In this document: piece after piece, positions 1 through 8,354 of the stretch
Layout of the letters: each line of letters opens with the position of its first letter
Numbering within the stretch: position 1 is the stretch's first letter
DNA from: Clostridia bacterium
Lineage (GTDB): Bacteria > Bacillota > Clostridia > TANB77 > CAG-508
Length of the DNA: 52,509 nucleotides
NCBI GenBank assembly: GCA_017510525.1
Contig: JAFWNC010000026.1
Span: forward strand, 1-52,509
Direction of reading: 5' to 3'
Program-made: the position numbers and the translations under genes
The notes under the pieces: model-generated
What the model saw: the letters and a program-made list of their open reading frames with translations, nothing else
The model's database searches: none
What the model was told of the DNA's origin: nothing

Positions 1-116
1 CGTGGAAATGGGGACGGTTCTCTTTTCCAAGGAAAACTTGGAAAAGAGAACCGTCCCCATTTCCACGTCCCCATTTCCAGAGAACCGTCCCCATTTCCAC
101 GTCCCCTTTTTGTTTT
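1..116. repeat. Long perfect hairpin plus partial third copy (REP-like)
   Basis: Bases 1-31 and 37-67 are perfect reverse complements around a 5-base loop, giving a 31-bp stem that contains GGGGACGGTTCTC. A partial third copy follows at about 68-110. This kind of GGGACGGTTCTC palindrome resembles REP elements mobilised by RAYT transposases. It starts at the window edge, so the full element may be longer. It ends just before the stop of the minus-strand SDR gene. Confidence 0.75.
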
Positions 117-875
117 TTATCTTGCTAGCCAGCCTCCATCAACTGCAATACAATAACCATTTACATAGTCTGAAGCTTTTGATGATAGGTAGATTACTGT
201 CCCACCTAGATCTTCTGGAGTTCCCCAACGTCCAGCAGGTATTCTTTCTAATATTTCACCGCTTCTTTTTTCATCAGCTCTTAATGGAGCAGTATTATCT
301 GTTGCCATATATCCAGGAGCTATTGCATTTACGTTAATATTGTATTTTGCAAATTCATTTGCTAGGGCTTTTGTTAATCCCATTACTGCACTTTTACTTG
401 CTGTATATGCAGGCACTCTGATTCCACCTTGGTATGATAGCATTGATGCTATATTTATAATTTTTCCACCTGAGTTTTGTTTAATAAATTGTTTAGCAAC
501 TGCTTGAGATAGGAAGAATAGGGTTCTTAGATTTAAGTTTATTGTGTCATCCCAGTCTTTTTCTGAATAGTTTATTGCGTCTTCACGTCTTATCATTCCA
601 GCATTATTAACTAAAATATCGATTTTCCCAAAATTATTAATACTAGTTGTTATTATTTCATCAATTTTATCAGTTTTAGTCAAGTCAGCTTGTACTTCAA
701 TAAACTTCTTTCCAAGTGATTCAACTTTGTTTTTAGTTTCTGCCATAGAACTTTGGCTAACTCCAATTATATTTGCTCCTGCTTGAGCAAGAGCTATACA
801 CATTCCTTGTCCTAAGCCACGGCTTGCTCCTGTTACTATTGCTACTTTGTTTTCTAAATTAAATAAATCTATCAT
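117..875 (-). CDS. kduD: 2-dehydro-3-deoxy-D-gluconate 5-dehydrogenase (KduD-like SDR)
   Basis: This is a 252-residue classical short-chain dehydrogenase/reductase, probably cytosolic. The N-terminus has the Rossmann TGASRGLGQG motif (about 15-24), NNAG is at 90-93, the catalytic Ser is near 144 and the YTASK motif at 157-161. The ending (DGGWLAR) and the overall sequence resemble KduD, which interconverts keto-deoxy-uronates in pectin/uronate breakdown using NAD(H). Length is normal for the family. The ATG is preceded by AAAAGGAG at good spacing. No other uronate gene is visible, so the exact substrate is an inference; gluconate 5-dehydrogenase is the main alternative. Confidence 0.85.
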   Translation of the reverse strand: MIDLFNLENKVAIVTGASRGLGQGMCIALAQAGANIIGVSQSSMAETKNKVESLGKKFIEVQADLTKTDKIDEIITTSINNFGKIDILVNNAGMIRREDAINYSEKDWDDTINLNLRTLFFLSQAVAKQFIKQNSGGKIINIASMLSYQGGIRVPAYTASKSAVMGLTKALANEFAKYNINVNAIAPGYMATDNTAPLRADEKRSGEILERIPAGRWGTPEDLGGTVIYLSSKASDYVNGYCIAVDGGWLAR

Positions 876-902
876 ATTTTTTTCTCCTTTTATTTTTTTA
901 TG

Positions 903-931
903 ATTTTATCATAAAATATTAATTTGTACAA
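903..931 (-). promoter_or_regulatory. SigA-type promoter of the SDR gene
   Basis: On the minus strand TTGTAC and TAAAAT are separated by 17 bases and lie just upstream of the ribosome binding site of the SDR gene. Confidence 0.55.
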
Positions 932-943
932 GGAATTTTGAAG

Positions 944-970
944 AAGGGCGGGGATGGAACCTAAGCCCTT
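944..970. repeat. R2 palindromic repeat copy (degenerate)
   Basis: This is an imperfect palindrome of the GGGCGGG...GGAACCTAAGCCC type. It is related to the GC-rich R2 elements found about ten more times between 1.7 and 13 kb. It lies in the SDR-dpaB intergenic region. Confidence 0.6.
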
Positions 971-1060
971 GTTATTATTGTTTATATTAAAAAACATAGT
1001 CCAATTTACATAAATAATTCATATTATATTGTATAGGAAATATGAAGGGAGGGATGTTTA

Positions 1061-1641
1061 TTGGAGCTTAAGGGTGTTAAGGTTGGTTTTGTTTTGACAG
1101 GTTCTTTTTGTACTTTTAAGAAGGTCATTCCTAAGATTAGAGAAATAGTTAGTAAAGGGGCCGATGTTGTTCCTGTTATGTCTTATAATGCTTATAATTT
1201 AGATACTAAGTTTGGTAAGGCTATAGATTTTATTAATGAAATTGAGGAGATAACTGGTAAAAAAATTATTCATTCTATTCAAGATGCTGAGCCTATTCGG
1301 CCCTAAGAAACTTACTGATATTATGATTATTGCGCCTGCAAGTCGGAAATACAATGGCTAAACTTGCTGGTGACATTATAGATACTCCTGCTTTGATGGC
1401 TGCTAAGTCTCATTTGAGGAATAACAGGCCTTTGGTTATTGCACCTTCAACTAATAATGGGCTTAGAGGAAATGCTGTTAATATTGGAAAGTTACTTAAT
1501 TTGAAGAATTATTTTTTTGTTCCGTTTAGTCAGGATAATCCTATTACTAAGCCTGGATCTTTGGTTTTTGATGAGGAGTATATTATTAAAACGATTGAGT
1601 ATGCTCTTGATGGTGAGCAGATAGAGCCAGTTTTGTTGTGA
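1061..1641 (+). pseudogene. dpaB: Dipicolinate synthase subunit B (DpaB/SpoVFB), two +1 frameshifts
   Basis: Read across two breaks, this encodes about 192 residues matching the flavoprotein-type DpaB. DpaB, with DpaA, makes dipicolinic acid in the mother cell during sporulation. Visible blocks are GFVLTGSFCTFKK, SYNAYNLDTKFG, DAEPI...PKKLTDIMIIAP, NTMAKLAGDI and SHLRNNRPLVIAPSTNNGL. Frame 1 stops after DAEPIRP. Removing the C at 1298 restores EPIGPKK, and removing the C at 1344 restores the ASGNTMAKLA reading. Both extra bases sit as TC|GG. The start is a TTG with GGGAGGG seven bases upstream; the nearby ATG at 1054 is out of frame. No dpaA is visible next to it. Sequencing error and true decay are both possible. 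Confidence 0.8.
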
Positions 1642-1766
1642 ATTTGAGTGAAAAATTAAGGGCACATTGCTAATAGTGCCCTTACAAATATAATAATAAA
1701 ATGATAGGTATTGTTTTTTTTATCTTGATTATATTTTGTGTTTAATATATACTTATGGTATTAAAA

Positions 1767-1791
1767 CGGACGAGCGATGCTCGCCCCTACA
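1767..1791. repeat. R2 palindromic repeat copy
   Basis: The palindrome reads CGGACGAGCGATGCTCGCCC followed by CTACA. It stands in the leader between dpaB and murT and is repeated nearly exactly at 6837-6861. A separate hairpin with arms AAGGGCAC/GTGCCCTT lies at about 1659-1683, without a U-tract. Confidence 0.7.
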
Positions 1792-1822
1792 GATGTGTTT
1801 GTTTAATAGTAGGAGTTTTGAT

Positions 1823-3152
1823 ATGAATTTTTTTATTGTTTTATTTGTTAAGATATTAAGTTTTTTTATGAATTTGGTTGGTAAAAATGGTGGTAATCTT
1901 CCTGGTAAAATTGCTTATAAATGGAGTCCAGGTATTTTAAAGTGGTTTAAGATTAATTGCCCTGTAATTGCTGTTACTGGAACTAATCGGTAAGACTATG
2001 ACTAATAATTGTATTGTTAGAATTTTAGAAGCTGATGGAAAAAAGGTTATTAGTAATTTAGAGGGAAATAACATGGAAACAGGAATTCTTTCTGTTTTGA
2101 TTAAAAGATGTTCTTTATTTGGTAAAATTAAGGCCGATTATCTTGTTTTTGAAACAGATGAGAGTTATGTTCCTGTTGTTTATAAAGATTTGAAGTTGGA
2201 CTGTTTAGTTGTTCTTAATTTCTTTAGAGATCAGCTTGATCGTTCTGGTGAAGTGGAGTCTTTGATTTTAAAGATTAATGATTTCTTGAAATCTTATAAT
2301 AAAAATTTGATTTTAAATGGCGATGATCCTAATGTTGCAAGGCTTGGAAAGGCTAATCCAGATAATAAGAATGTTTATTATTATAGTGTTGATAGGTATA
2401 AGTATGCTACTGATGATTTAAAAGAGGCTGGTGAGGGTAAGTTTTGTCCATTCTGTAGTTGTAGGCTTGAGTATAAATATTATCAATATGCTCATGTTGG
2501 TAGATTTGTTTGTCCAGAGTGTAAATATGGTGATAATGAATTTTTTAATGTTATTAGTAATGTCGATTTAGAGAAAAGGTCTTTTGAAATTGACGGAACG
2601 GTTTATTCAACAAATTTTAACAGTATTTATAGTACATATAATTTTGCTGCTGCAACAAGTGTTGGTAAGCTTTATAATACTGATTTAATCTCTATGAAAG
2701 ATTGTTTATCTAAGTTTGTTTTGAATAATGGTCGTCTAGAGAAGATGGATATTCATGGATGTGAGACTATTATTAATATTGCTAAAAATCCTACAGGTGC
2801 TAATGTTAGTTTAAGGCTTGTTAATGAGGATGAGTCTAATAAAGAGGTTTTGTTTGTTCTTAATGATAATGTTGCTGATGGTAGAGATGTTTCTTGGATT
2901 TGGGATGTTAATTTTGAAGAATTAAAGGGTGTTGATAGGTTTATTGCTAGTGGTAGTAGGGCTTTTGATTTGGCTATCAGAGTTAAGACTAGTGGTTTTC
3001 CTATTGAGAAAATTGAGGCTTATATAGATGTTTATGAGGCTATTGAACATTTGTATAAGAATTCTGGTAAGAAGTATGTTATTACAAATTATACTGCTAC
3101 TCAGCCTACGAGGGAAAAGCTTGTTAGGTATAGTGGGAAGAATGGTGAATAA
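1823..3152 (+). pseudogene. murT: Lipid II isoglutaminyl synthase subunit MurT, frameshifted at the P-loop
   Basis: MurT is the Mur-ligase-like subunit that, with GatD, amidates the D-Glu of lipid II to D-isoglutamine. The N-terminus (MNFFIVLFVKILSFFMNLVG) starts at ATG 1823 behind AGGAG. The ATP loop should read VTGTNGKT, but an extra C at 1988 turns AAT-GGT into AAT-CGG-TAA and stops the frame; the second frame picks up at GKTMTNN. The MurT zinc ribbon (CPFCSC...CPECKYG) and the C-terminal DUF1727-type block (DGRDVSWIWDVNFE) are intact. The total is about 442 residues after correction, normal for MurT. The gene is probably essential, so the break is likely a sequence error. gatD follows directly. 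Confidence 0.88.
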
Positions 3153-3165
3153 TTTTAACATAAAT

Positions 3166-3250
3166 TGTAGGGGCGAGCTATTTCTCGTCCGTCTTCGAAA
3201 AAATTACCTTAGAAGTTAGAAGGTGGGCGGGCATGGAAACCCGCCCCTAC
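3166..3250. repeat. Two R2 palindromes inside the murT-gatD operon
   Basis: One unit (3166-3191) reads TGTAGGGGCGAG...CTCGTCCG. The other (3225-3250) reads GGGCGGGCATGGAAACCCGC then CCCTAC. They fill most of the 134 bases between murT and gatD, where these partner genes normally overlap or sit close. Confidence 0.75.
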
Positions 3251-3286
3251 GGTGCTTGTGCTTTTTTTGAAAGGATTGATTTTTGT

Positions 3287-4033
3287 ATGGAAAAGGAATT
3301 AAAAATTTTGTATTTGTATCCAGATATTTTGGATTTGTATGGTGATATTGGAAATATAAAGGTTCTGTCTTATCGTTTGGAGAAAAGGGGTATTAAGGCT
3401 ATTGTTGATACTTATTCTATTGGTGAGGACAAGCCTGATTTCAAATCTTATGATATTGTTTTTTCTGGTGGTGGCGCTGATAATGAGCAAAAGATTTTAT
3501 CTGATGATTTGATTAGGTTTAAAGATGATATAAAAGAGGCTGTAAGCTCTGGTGTTTTTTTCTTACTTATTTGTGGTTCTTATCAATTGTTTGGTAAGTA
3601 TTATAAAGGTGTAGAGGGTAATATTATTCCTGGTTTAGAGGTTTTTGATTATTATACTGAGGCTAATCCTGATAGGGCTAAACGTTGTATTGGAAATATT
3701 ATTATTGAAACAGTGCTAGATGGAGATAGAGTAAAGGTGATTGGCTTTGAGAATCATGGTGGACAGACTTTTGGAATTGATAGGTGTTTTGGTAAGGTTT
3801 TATATGGTAATGGTAATAAGTTTAATGATAGTGATGAGGGATTTATGAGAGATAATGTTATTGCGACTTATTTACATGGACCGCTTCTTTCTAAAAACCC
3901 TGAGCTTACAGATTATATTCTAAAAAAATGTTTAAAGAGAAAATATAATGAAGATATTGAATTTGAAAAATTAGATGATGAGTTTGAGATTTTATGTAGA
4001 AAGCAGCTTTTTGAGAGATTTTTAGGAAAATAA
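3287..4033 (+). CDS. gatD: Lipid II isoglutaminyl synthase, glutaminase subunit GatD
   Basis: GatD is a class I glutamine amidotransferase of the CobB/CobQ type. It hydrolyses glutamine and passes ammonia to MurT for D-isoglutamine formation in lipid II. The protein has 248 residues, as expected. The nucleophile is Cys96 in LLICGSYQLFG and the catalytic His197 is in ATYLHGPLL; the N-terminal block LYPDILDLYGDIGNI is family-typical. The frame is open from 3233, but that stretch is an R2 repeat, so the ATG at 3287 behind GAAAGGA is the better start. It follows murT in the same direction. Confidence 0.9.
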   Translation: MEKELKILYLYPDILDLYGDIGNIKVLSYRLEKRGIKAIVDTYSIGEDKPDFKSYDIVFSGGGADNEQKILSDDLIRFKDDIKEAVSSGVFFLLICGSYQLFGKYYKGVEGNIIPGLEVFDYYTEANPDRAKRCIGNIIIETVLDGDRVKVIGFENHGGQTFGIDRCFGKVLYGNGNKFNDSDEGFMRDNVIATYLHGPLLSKNPELTDYILKKCLKRKYNEDIEFEKLDDEFEILCRKQLFERFLGK

Positions 4034-4036
4034 TAA

Positions 4037-4063
4037 GGGCGGGCATGGAAACCCGCCCCTACA
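4037..4063. repeat. R2 palindromic repeat copy
   Basis: GGGCGGGCATGGAAACCCGC followed by CCCTACA, nearly identical to 3225-3250. It lies between gatD and the helicase gene, just upstream of GGAGG. Confidence 0.75.
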
Positions 4064-4082
4064 ATAATGCGGAGGAAAATTT

Positions 4083-6731
4083 ATGTTTGATTCTAATATT
4101 AAATTCATGTATCCTTGGAGGCCTTATCAAGAGCGTGTTTTAAAAGAGGCTTCTGGCTTTTTAAGAGATGGTAAGATTAATGTTGTTGCTGCTCCTGGTT
4201 CTGGTAAGACTATTTTAGGTTTAGAGCTTGCTAGAAGAATTGGTAACCCTGTTATTATTTTTGCGCCTACTGTTACTATAAAAAAACAGTGGGTTTCTAA
4301 ATTTGTTAAGCAGTTTATGCAGTCTGATACTGTTCCTGATTGGATTAGTACTGATATTTATGATTTGAAGTTTTTAAATGTTGTTACATATCAGGCTTTG
4401 CATTATGCTTATAAGAGAAAAAAGAATAGGGAAGCGGATTTAGATGATACTGATGATGTTATTGAGAAAGAAGAGTCTATTGCTACTGATGAGATGATTA
4501 AAGAATATGATATTGTTAGTGAACTTAAAGCCAAGAATATTACTACTTTGGTTTTAGATGAGGCTCATCATTTGAAGTCTGAGTGGTGGAAGAGTTTAAA
4601 AGATGTTGTTGATTGTCTTGGTAGTATTAAGTTGATTGCTCTTACTGCAACACCTCCTTATGATGTTGAACCTGCTATTTGGGCTAATTATGTTTCTTTA
4701 TGTGGTGAGATTGATGCTGAGATTTCTGTTCCGGAGCTTGTTAAAGCTAAGAATTTATGTCCTCATCAGGATTTTATATATTTTAATTATCCTACTGAAT
4801 CTGAAATTCAAAATATTAAGCAGTATGATGAAAAGTTAAATGAAATTGTTGGTCAGATGAAGTCAGATAACCGCTTCATTGACGCAATTTATAATCATAA
4901 ATTTATAAAAAATCCATATCAAAATGATGAAGAAATTTTAAATAATCCGGAATATTATAGTAGTATGCTTGTTTTTTTGAAGTATGCTGGTAAAACTCTT
5001 GATATTAGAAATGTTAATATATTAGGTCATAATAATTCTATTCCAAATTTTGATTTGTCTTGGTTTGAAATTTTACTTAAAAATGTTTTTAGTAAAGATC
5101 GTAAAAATTTTGAAGAATATGAAGATGTTCTTTCTGAATATGAAGATAAATTAAATAAAATTGGTGCTATTGAGAAAAAGAATGTTTCTTTAATTGATAA
5201 TAAAACTATTCAAAAGTATTTTGTTAATAGCTTAGGAAAGCTTAATAGTATTTCAAAAATTGTTGATATTGAGCTTGGAAATATGGGACAAGATATGAGG
5301 ATGGTTGTTCTTACTGATTATATTAGAAAAGAGTATTTAACAACCGAAAATATTGAGATTGATAAGATTGGTGTTTTACCTATTTTTAAAACAATTTTTG
5401 AGAATCATCCTGATTTAAATATGGCTGTTTTAACTGGTGGACTTTTTGTTGTTCCTAAATCAAAAGCTGAGAAACTTACTGGAGTATGTATAGCTGCAGG
5501 TATTGATACTGATAAGATTAAATATAAAGACTTTATAATGAATTCTGATTATGTTGAGGTGTCTTGTACTGAGAAGATAAGAAATGATGTTATGAATTGT
5601 ATTTCAAAACTATTTGAGATGGGTGATATTCAGTTTATTGTTGGAACTAAGTCTTTACTTGGAGAAGGATGGGACGAGCCTAGTATTAATACTTTAGTTT
5701 TAGCAACATTTGTTGGTTCTTTTATGTTATCAAATCAAATGAGAGGTAGGGCTATTAGGGTTAATTCTAATCCTAATAAGACTTCAAATATTTGGCATTT
5801 GGTTTGTGTTTGTGATGGGCTTGATAAGAATTCTGATATTGAGAATACTGATGTTAAGCTTTTAGAGAGAAGGTTTAAGTCTTTTACTGGTATAGGATAT
5901 AATAATTGTATTGTTTCAAGTGGGTTAGAGAGATTAGGTAATTATAAGATTAATTACTCAAGGGAGATTGTAGATAATTTTAATCAATATATGGCTGATA
6001 ATTCTAAAAATAGAGTGGGAACTTATGATAATTGGATGAAAGCTGTTGAATATAAGTCTGATAATATGCAAATGACTGAAGAAATCGAGATGGAAGGTGT
6101 TGAGCCTTTTAAAGCTGAGTGGATTACTCCTAAAGGATTGTTTATTTGTATTGCTTTTGCAATTATTATGTTTTTTGTTTTAATTACTGGATTTGTTCCA
6201 AGGATTATTTCTTTTGTAGTTGAGGCTTGTTTAGTTGGATATATTTATTTTCAATATAAGAGAATTAAGAGATTGTCTTTGCCTGAGAATACGGTTAGAG
6301 CAATTGGCGAGGTTGTTTTAGAGGCTTTATGTAGAGATAAACAGATTAAGACTAGTATGTCTAAGATTAAAGTTCTTAGCCAGAAAAGTGATAATAGAGT
6401 TACATGCTGGATTGAAGGGGTTACTCTTCAGGAGAGTAATTTGTTTATCTCTTGCTTAAATGAAGTGTTTACAAAGGTTGAGAGCCAAAGGTATATTTTA
6501 TCTAATAGAAAGTCGAATATTATTAGATATTATAATGTTCCTAATATTTTTTCAAATAATAAGGAGAATGCGCAAAGGTTTGCTAGTATTTGGATGAAGA
6601 AGATTGGGAAGGTTGAGCTTGTTTATACTAAGAGTGCTGAGGGAAGGAAGGAGCTTCTTAAGGCGAGAATGCAGTATTTGAGTAAGGGTGAAAAAATTTC
6701 TAGAAGACAGAAATTGTCGGATTGGAAATAG
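4083..6731 (+). CDS. Superfamily 2 DEAD/DEAH-type helicase with C-terminal membrane segments
   Basis: This 882-residue protein has the SF2 motor: Q-like region WRPYQERVL, Walker A AAPGSGKT (about 37-44), DEAH box in VLDEAHH, motif III LTATPP, and in the second lobe GTKSLLGEGWDEPS and QMRGRAIR (motifs V and VI). It matches DEAD/DEAH helicases of the UvsW/type III restriction R-subunit type. After the motor, near residues 685-730, are two hydrophobic stretches likely to be membrane-spanning, then a roughly 140-residue basic domain. The role is unknown; a membrane-tethered helicase beside cell wall genes is unusual. The ATG has GGAGG eight bases upstream. There is no nuclease motif or methylase neighbour to suggest restriction. 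Confidence 0.8.
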   Translation: MFDSNIKFMYPWRPYQERVLKEASGFLRDGKINVVAAPGSGKTILGLELARRIGNPVIIFAPTVTIKKQWVSKFVKQFMQSDTVPDWISTDIYDLKFLNVVTYQALHYAYKRKKNREADLDDTDDVIEKEESIATDEMIKEYDIVSELKAKNITTLVLDEAHHLKSEWWKSLKDVVDCLGSIKLIALTATPPYDVEPAIWANYVSLCGEIDAEISVPELVKAKNLCPHQDFIYFNYPTESEIQNIKQYDEKLNEIVGQMKSDNRFIDAIYNHKFIKNPYQNDEEILNNPEYYSSMLVFLKYAGKTLDIRNVNILGHNNSIPNFDLSWFEILLKNVFSKDRKNFEEYEDVLSEYEDKLNKIGAIEKKNVSLIDNKTIQKYFVNSLGKLNSISKIVDIELGNMGQDMRMVVLTDYIRKEYLTTENIEIDKIGVLPIFKTIFENHPDLNMAVLTGGLFVVPKSKAEKLTGVCIAAGIDTDKIKYKDFIMNSDYVEVSCTEKIRNDVMNCISKLFEMGDIQFIVGTKSLLGEGWDEPSINTLVLATFVGSFMLSNQMRGRAIRVNSNPNKTSNIWHLVCVCDGLDKNSDIENTDVKLLERRFKSFTGIGYNNCIVSSGLERLGNYKINYSREIVDNFNQYMADNSKNRVGTYDNWMKAVEYKSDNMQMTEEIEMEGVEPFKAEWITPKGLFICIAFAIIMFFVLITGFVPRIISFVVEACLVGYIYFQYKRIKRLSLPENTVRAIGEVVLEALCRDKQIKTSMSKIKVLSQKSDNRVTCWIEGVTLQESNLFISCLNEVFTKVESQRYILSNRKSNIIRYYNVPNIFSNNKENAQRFASIWMKKIGKVELVYTKSAEGRKELLKARMQYLSKGEKISRRQKLSDWK

Positions 6732-6754
6732 TATATTTTGGGTTTAATATAAAA

Positions 6755-6861
6755 TGTAGGGGGCGACCATTGGTCGTCCGATGGGTAATTTTATATACCT
6801 CCACTTATCATGAATATATAGGGTAAGTCAAGGAGGCGGACGAGCGATGCTCGCCCCTACA
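6755..6861. repeat. Two R2 palindromes
   Basis: Units at 6755-6780 (TGTAGGGGGCGACCATTGGTCGTCC) and 6837-6861 (CGGACGAGCGATGCTCGCCC then CTACA) are in opposite orientation. They fill most of the helicase-pilin intergenic region. Confidence 0.7.
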
Positions 6862-6942
6862 AATATTTATTATTTTGTATTGACTTTAGTTATAATTATG
6901 TATAAAATCTTATTAGATAAAAATTAACAAAGGAGAAAGAAA

Positions 6943-8070
6943 ATGAAGTTTAATTTTAGAAAAAATAAGGGTATTACGCTTGTTGCTCTTGTTATTACAA
7001 TTATTGTTTTATTAATTTTAGCTGGTGTAACTTTAGCTATGGTTTTAGGTGATAATGGTATTGTTACAAGGGTTAATGAAGCTAAGAAGGCTACTAGTGA
7101 TGCTGAGGCAGAAGAAGAATTACAAATGGCTGCAGCTGGTATGCAGATGGATTACTTATCTAGTAATGGAACAGGATCATATAGGGATTATATTTTTAGT
7201 GAGACTGGACAGTCAACTTTGAAAAAAGATTTGGGAATATCACAGGGGGATACTTCAACTTTAACTTTTGATGAAACAAATCATACGATAACATATAGGC
7301 GATTAATATTTACTGTTGGTGTAAATGGAGATATTACTAGACAAGATGATTCTGATGGAACTCTTACTATAGGTAATTCTGTTAATTACTCTACAACATT
7401 AAATGGACAAACATTAACAGATTGGAAGGTATTTTATACTGAAGGAAATTATGTATGGTTAATATATGGTGATTATTTACCAAATGCTGCAATTCCTTCA
7501 ATAACAAATACATCTAAAAGTGGAAATAGCTTCTATTCAAATACAAGCAGAATAGATCTTATTAATGCAATAACAACAAAATCAAATTGGAGTAGTTTAT
7601 TAGCAGGAACTATAAATGGAAAATCGATTGATTATTCAAGTTCATCAGATTCTAATATTACAGCAATGGGAAGTCCAACATTAGATTTATATAAAAATAG
7701 TTGGAATACAAAATATCCAAATTCAGAGACGTATCCTAATAATATAATATATACATCTTTAGGAGAGGATACTATGGATGATGGATTAATTGGATATTGT
7801 ATTTCTAGAAATAATAGTTCACCATCGATATTTGATGATTCAGCATATATGAGTGGATCAGAAGGATACAAAAGTTCTTCTGAAGCGGATTCTTTATATT
7901 ATCCTTATACCACTAACGGCGGGTACTGGTTAGCTTCTCCTGCTGCCAGAAATTCACAATGGGTGTTTATGGTTTATGGGCATAATGGAGCTGTAGGAGG
8001 TTACTATTATAATTACTCGGATTACTGTTCTTTAAGACCTGTTATTTGTCTACCAGCTAGTGATTTTTAA
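6943..8070 (+). CDS. Pilin-like surface protein with a C-terminal lectin-like (DUF6273-type) domain
   Basis: The protein has 375 residues. The N-terminus KNKGITLVALVITIIVLLILAG is a type III signal/class-3 prepilin-type helix: cleavage would follow the Gly, but the usual Glu+5 is absent. A linker and a variable middle follow. The end contains GGYWLASPAARNSQWVFMVY and a YCSLRPVICLP block, as in DUF6273/FGE-like (C-type lectin fold) domains common in gut Clostridia. It is probably exported and held at the surface. The last 150 bases are more GC-rich than the rest. No prepilin peptidase or pilus ATPase genes are near, so its assembly route is unknown. AGGAG precedes the ATG. Confidence 0.75.
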   Translation: MKFNFRKNKGITLVALVITIIVLLILAGVTLAMVLGDNGIVTRVNEAKKATSDAEAEEELQMAAAGMQMDYLSSNGTGSYRDYIFSETGQSTLKKDLGISQGDTSTLTFDETNHTITYRRLIFTVGVNGDITRQDDSDGTLTIGNSVNYSTTLNGQTLTDWKVFYTEGNYVWLIYGDYLPNAAIPSITNTSKSGNSFYSNTSRIDLINAITTKSNWSSLLAGTINGKSIDYSSSSDSNITAMGSPTLDLYKNSWNTKYPNSETYPNNIIYTSLGEDTMDDGLIGYCISRNNSSPSIFDDSAYMSGSEGYKSSSEADSLYYPYTTNGGYWLASPAARNSQWVFMVYGHNGAVGGYYYNYSDYCSLRPVICLPASDF

Positions 8071-8090
8071 TAGATTGGAATATTAAATTA

Positions 8091-8118
8091 GGGCAGGAAT
8101 TTTTGTTCCTGTCTTTTA
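8091..8118 (+). terminator. Rho-independent terminator after the pilin-like gene
   Basis: The hairpin GGGCAGGAA / TTCCTGTC is followed by a short T run. Confidence 0.65.
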
Positions 8119-8142
8119 TATATAATAGAATACTTTATGTTT

Positions 8143-8242
8143 TATGGAGCACTTTGAGTAGCTCCGCTACGAAAGGTATCTTAAAAGGTGTAGGGGCGGC
8201 TATTTCTCTTCCGATGGGCGGGCATGGAACCTAAGCCCCTAC
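8143..8242. repeat. R3 palindrome followed by two R2-type units
   Basis: 8143-8171 is TATGGAGCACTTTGAGTAGC then TCCGCTACG (R3). 8189-8213 and 8216-8242 are degenerate R2 units (TGTAGGGGCGG... and GGGCGGGCATGGAACCTAAG). The three palindromes are stacked in one 284-base intergenic region. Confidence 0.65.
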
Positions 8243-8275
8243 GGTTTTGTTATTGAATAAAATTTATGAAATATA

Positions 8276-8304
8276 TTGACTTTTTTTGTCAGAAATTATA
8301 TATT
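8276..8304 (+). promoter_or_regulatory. SigA-type promoter for the SPFH gene
   Basis: TTGACT and TATATT are 17 bases apart. They lie about 50 bases upstream of the start codon and its AAGGAGG. Confidence 0.55.
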
Positions 8305-8354
8305 TGTAGTGTAATAATTATGTAACATTTTGTTACTTTAAGGAGGTTTTAAAT

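Noticed and set aside
2..337. 111-codon plus-strand open frame at the window start
   Set aside because: It lies over the REP-like hairpin and opposite the kduD-like gene, and has no ribosome binding site.
1020..1028. CATATTATA before dpaB as a SigK -10 box
   Set aside because: It fits CATAnnnTA, but no AC-type -35 lies at 16-17 bases upstream, and such AT-rich strings are common here.
3233..3286. N-terminal extension of GatD
   Set aside because: These codons translate an R2 repeat and are absent from GatD family proteins; a better ribosome site serves ATG 3287.
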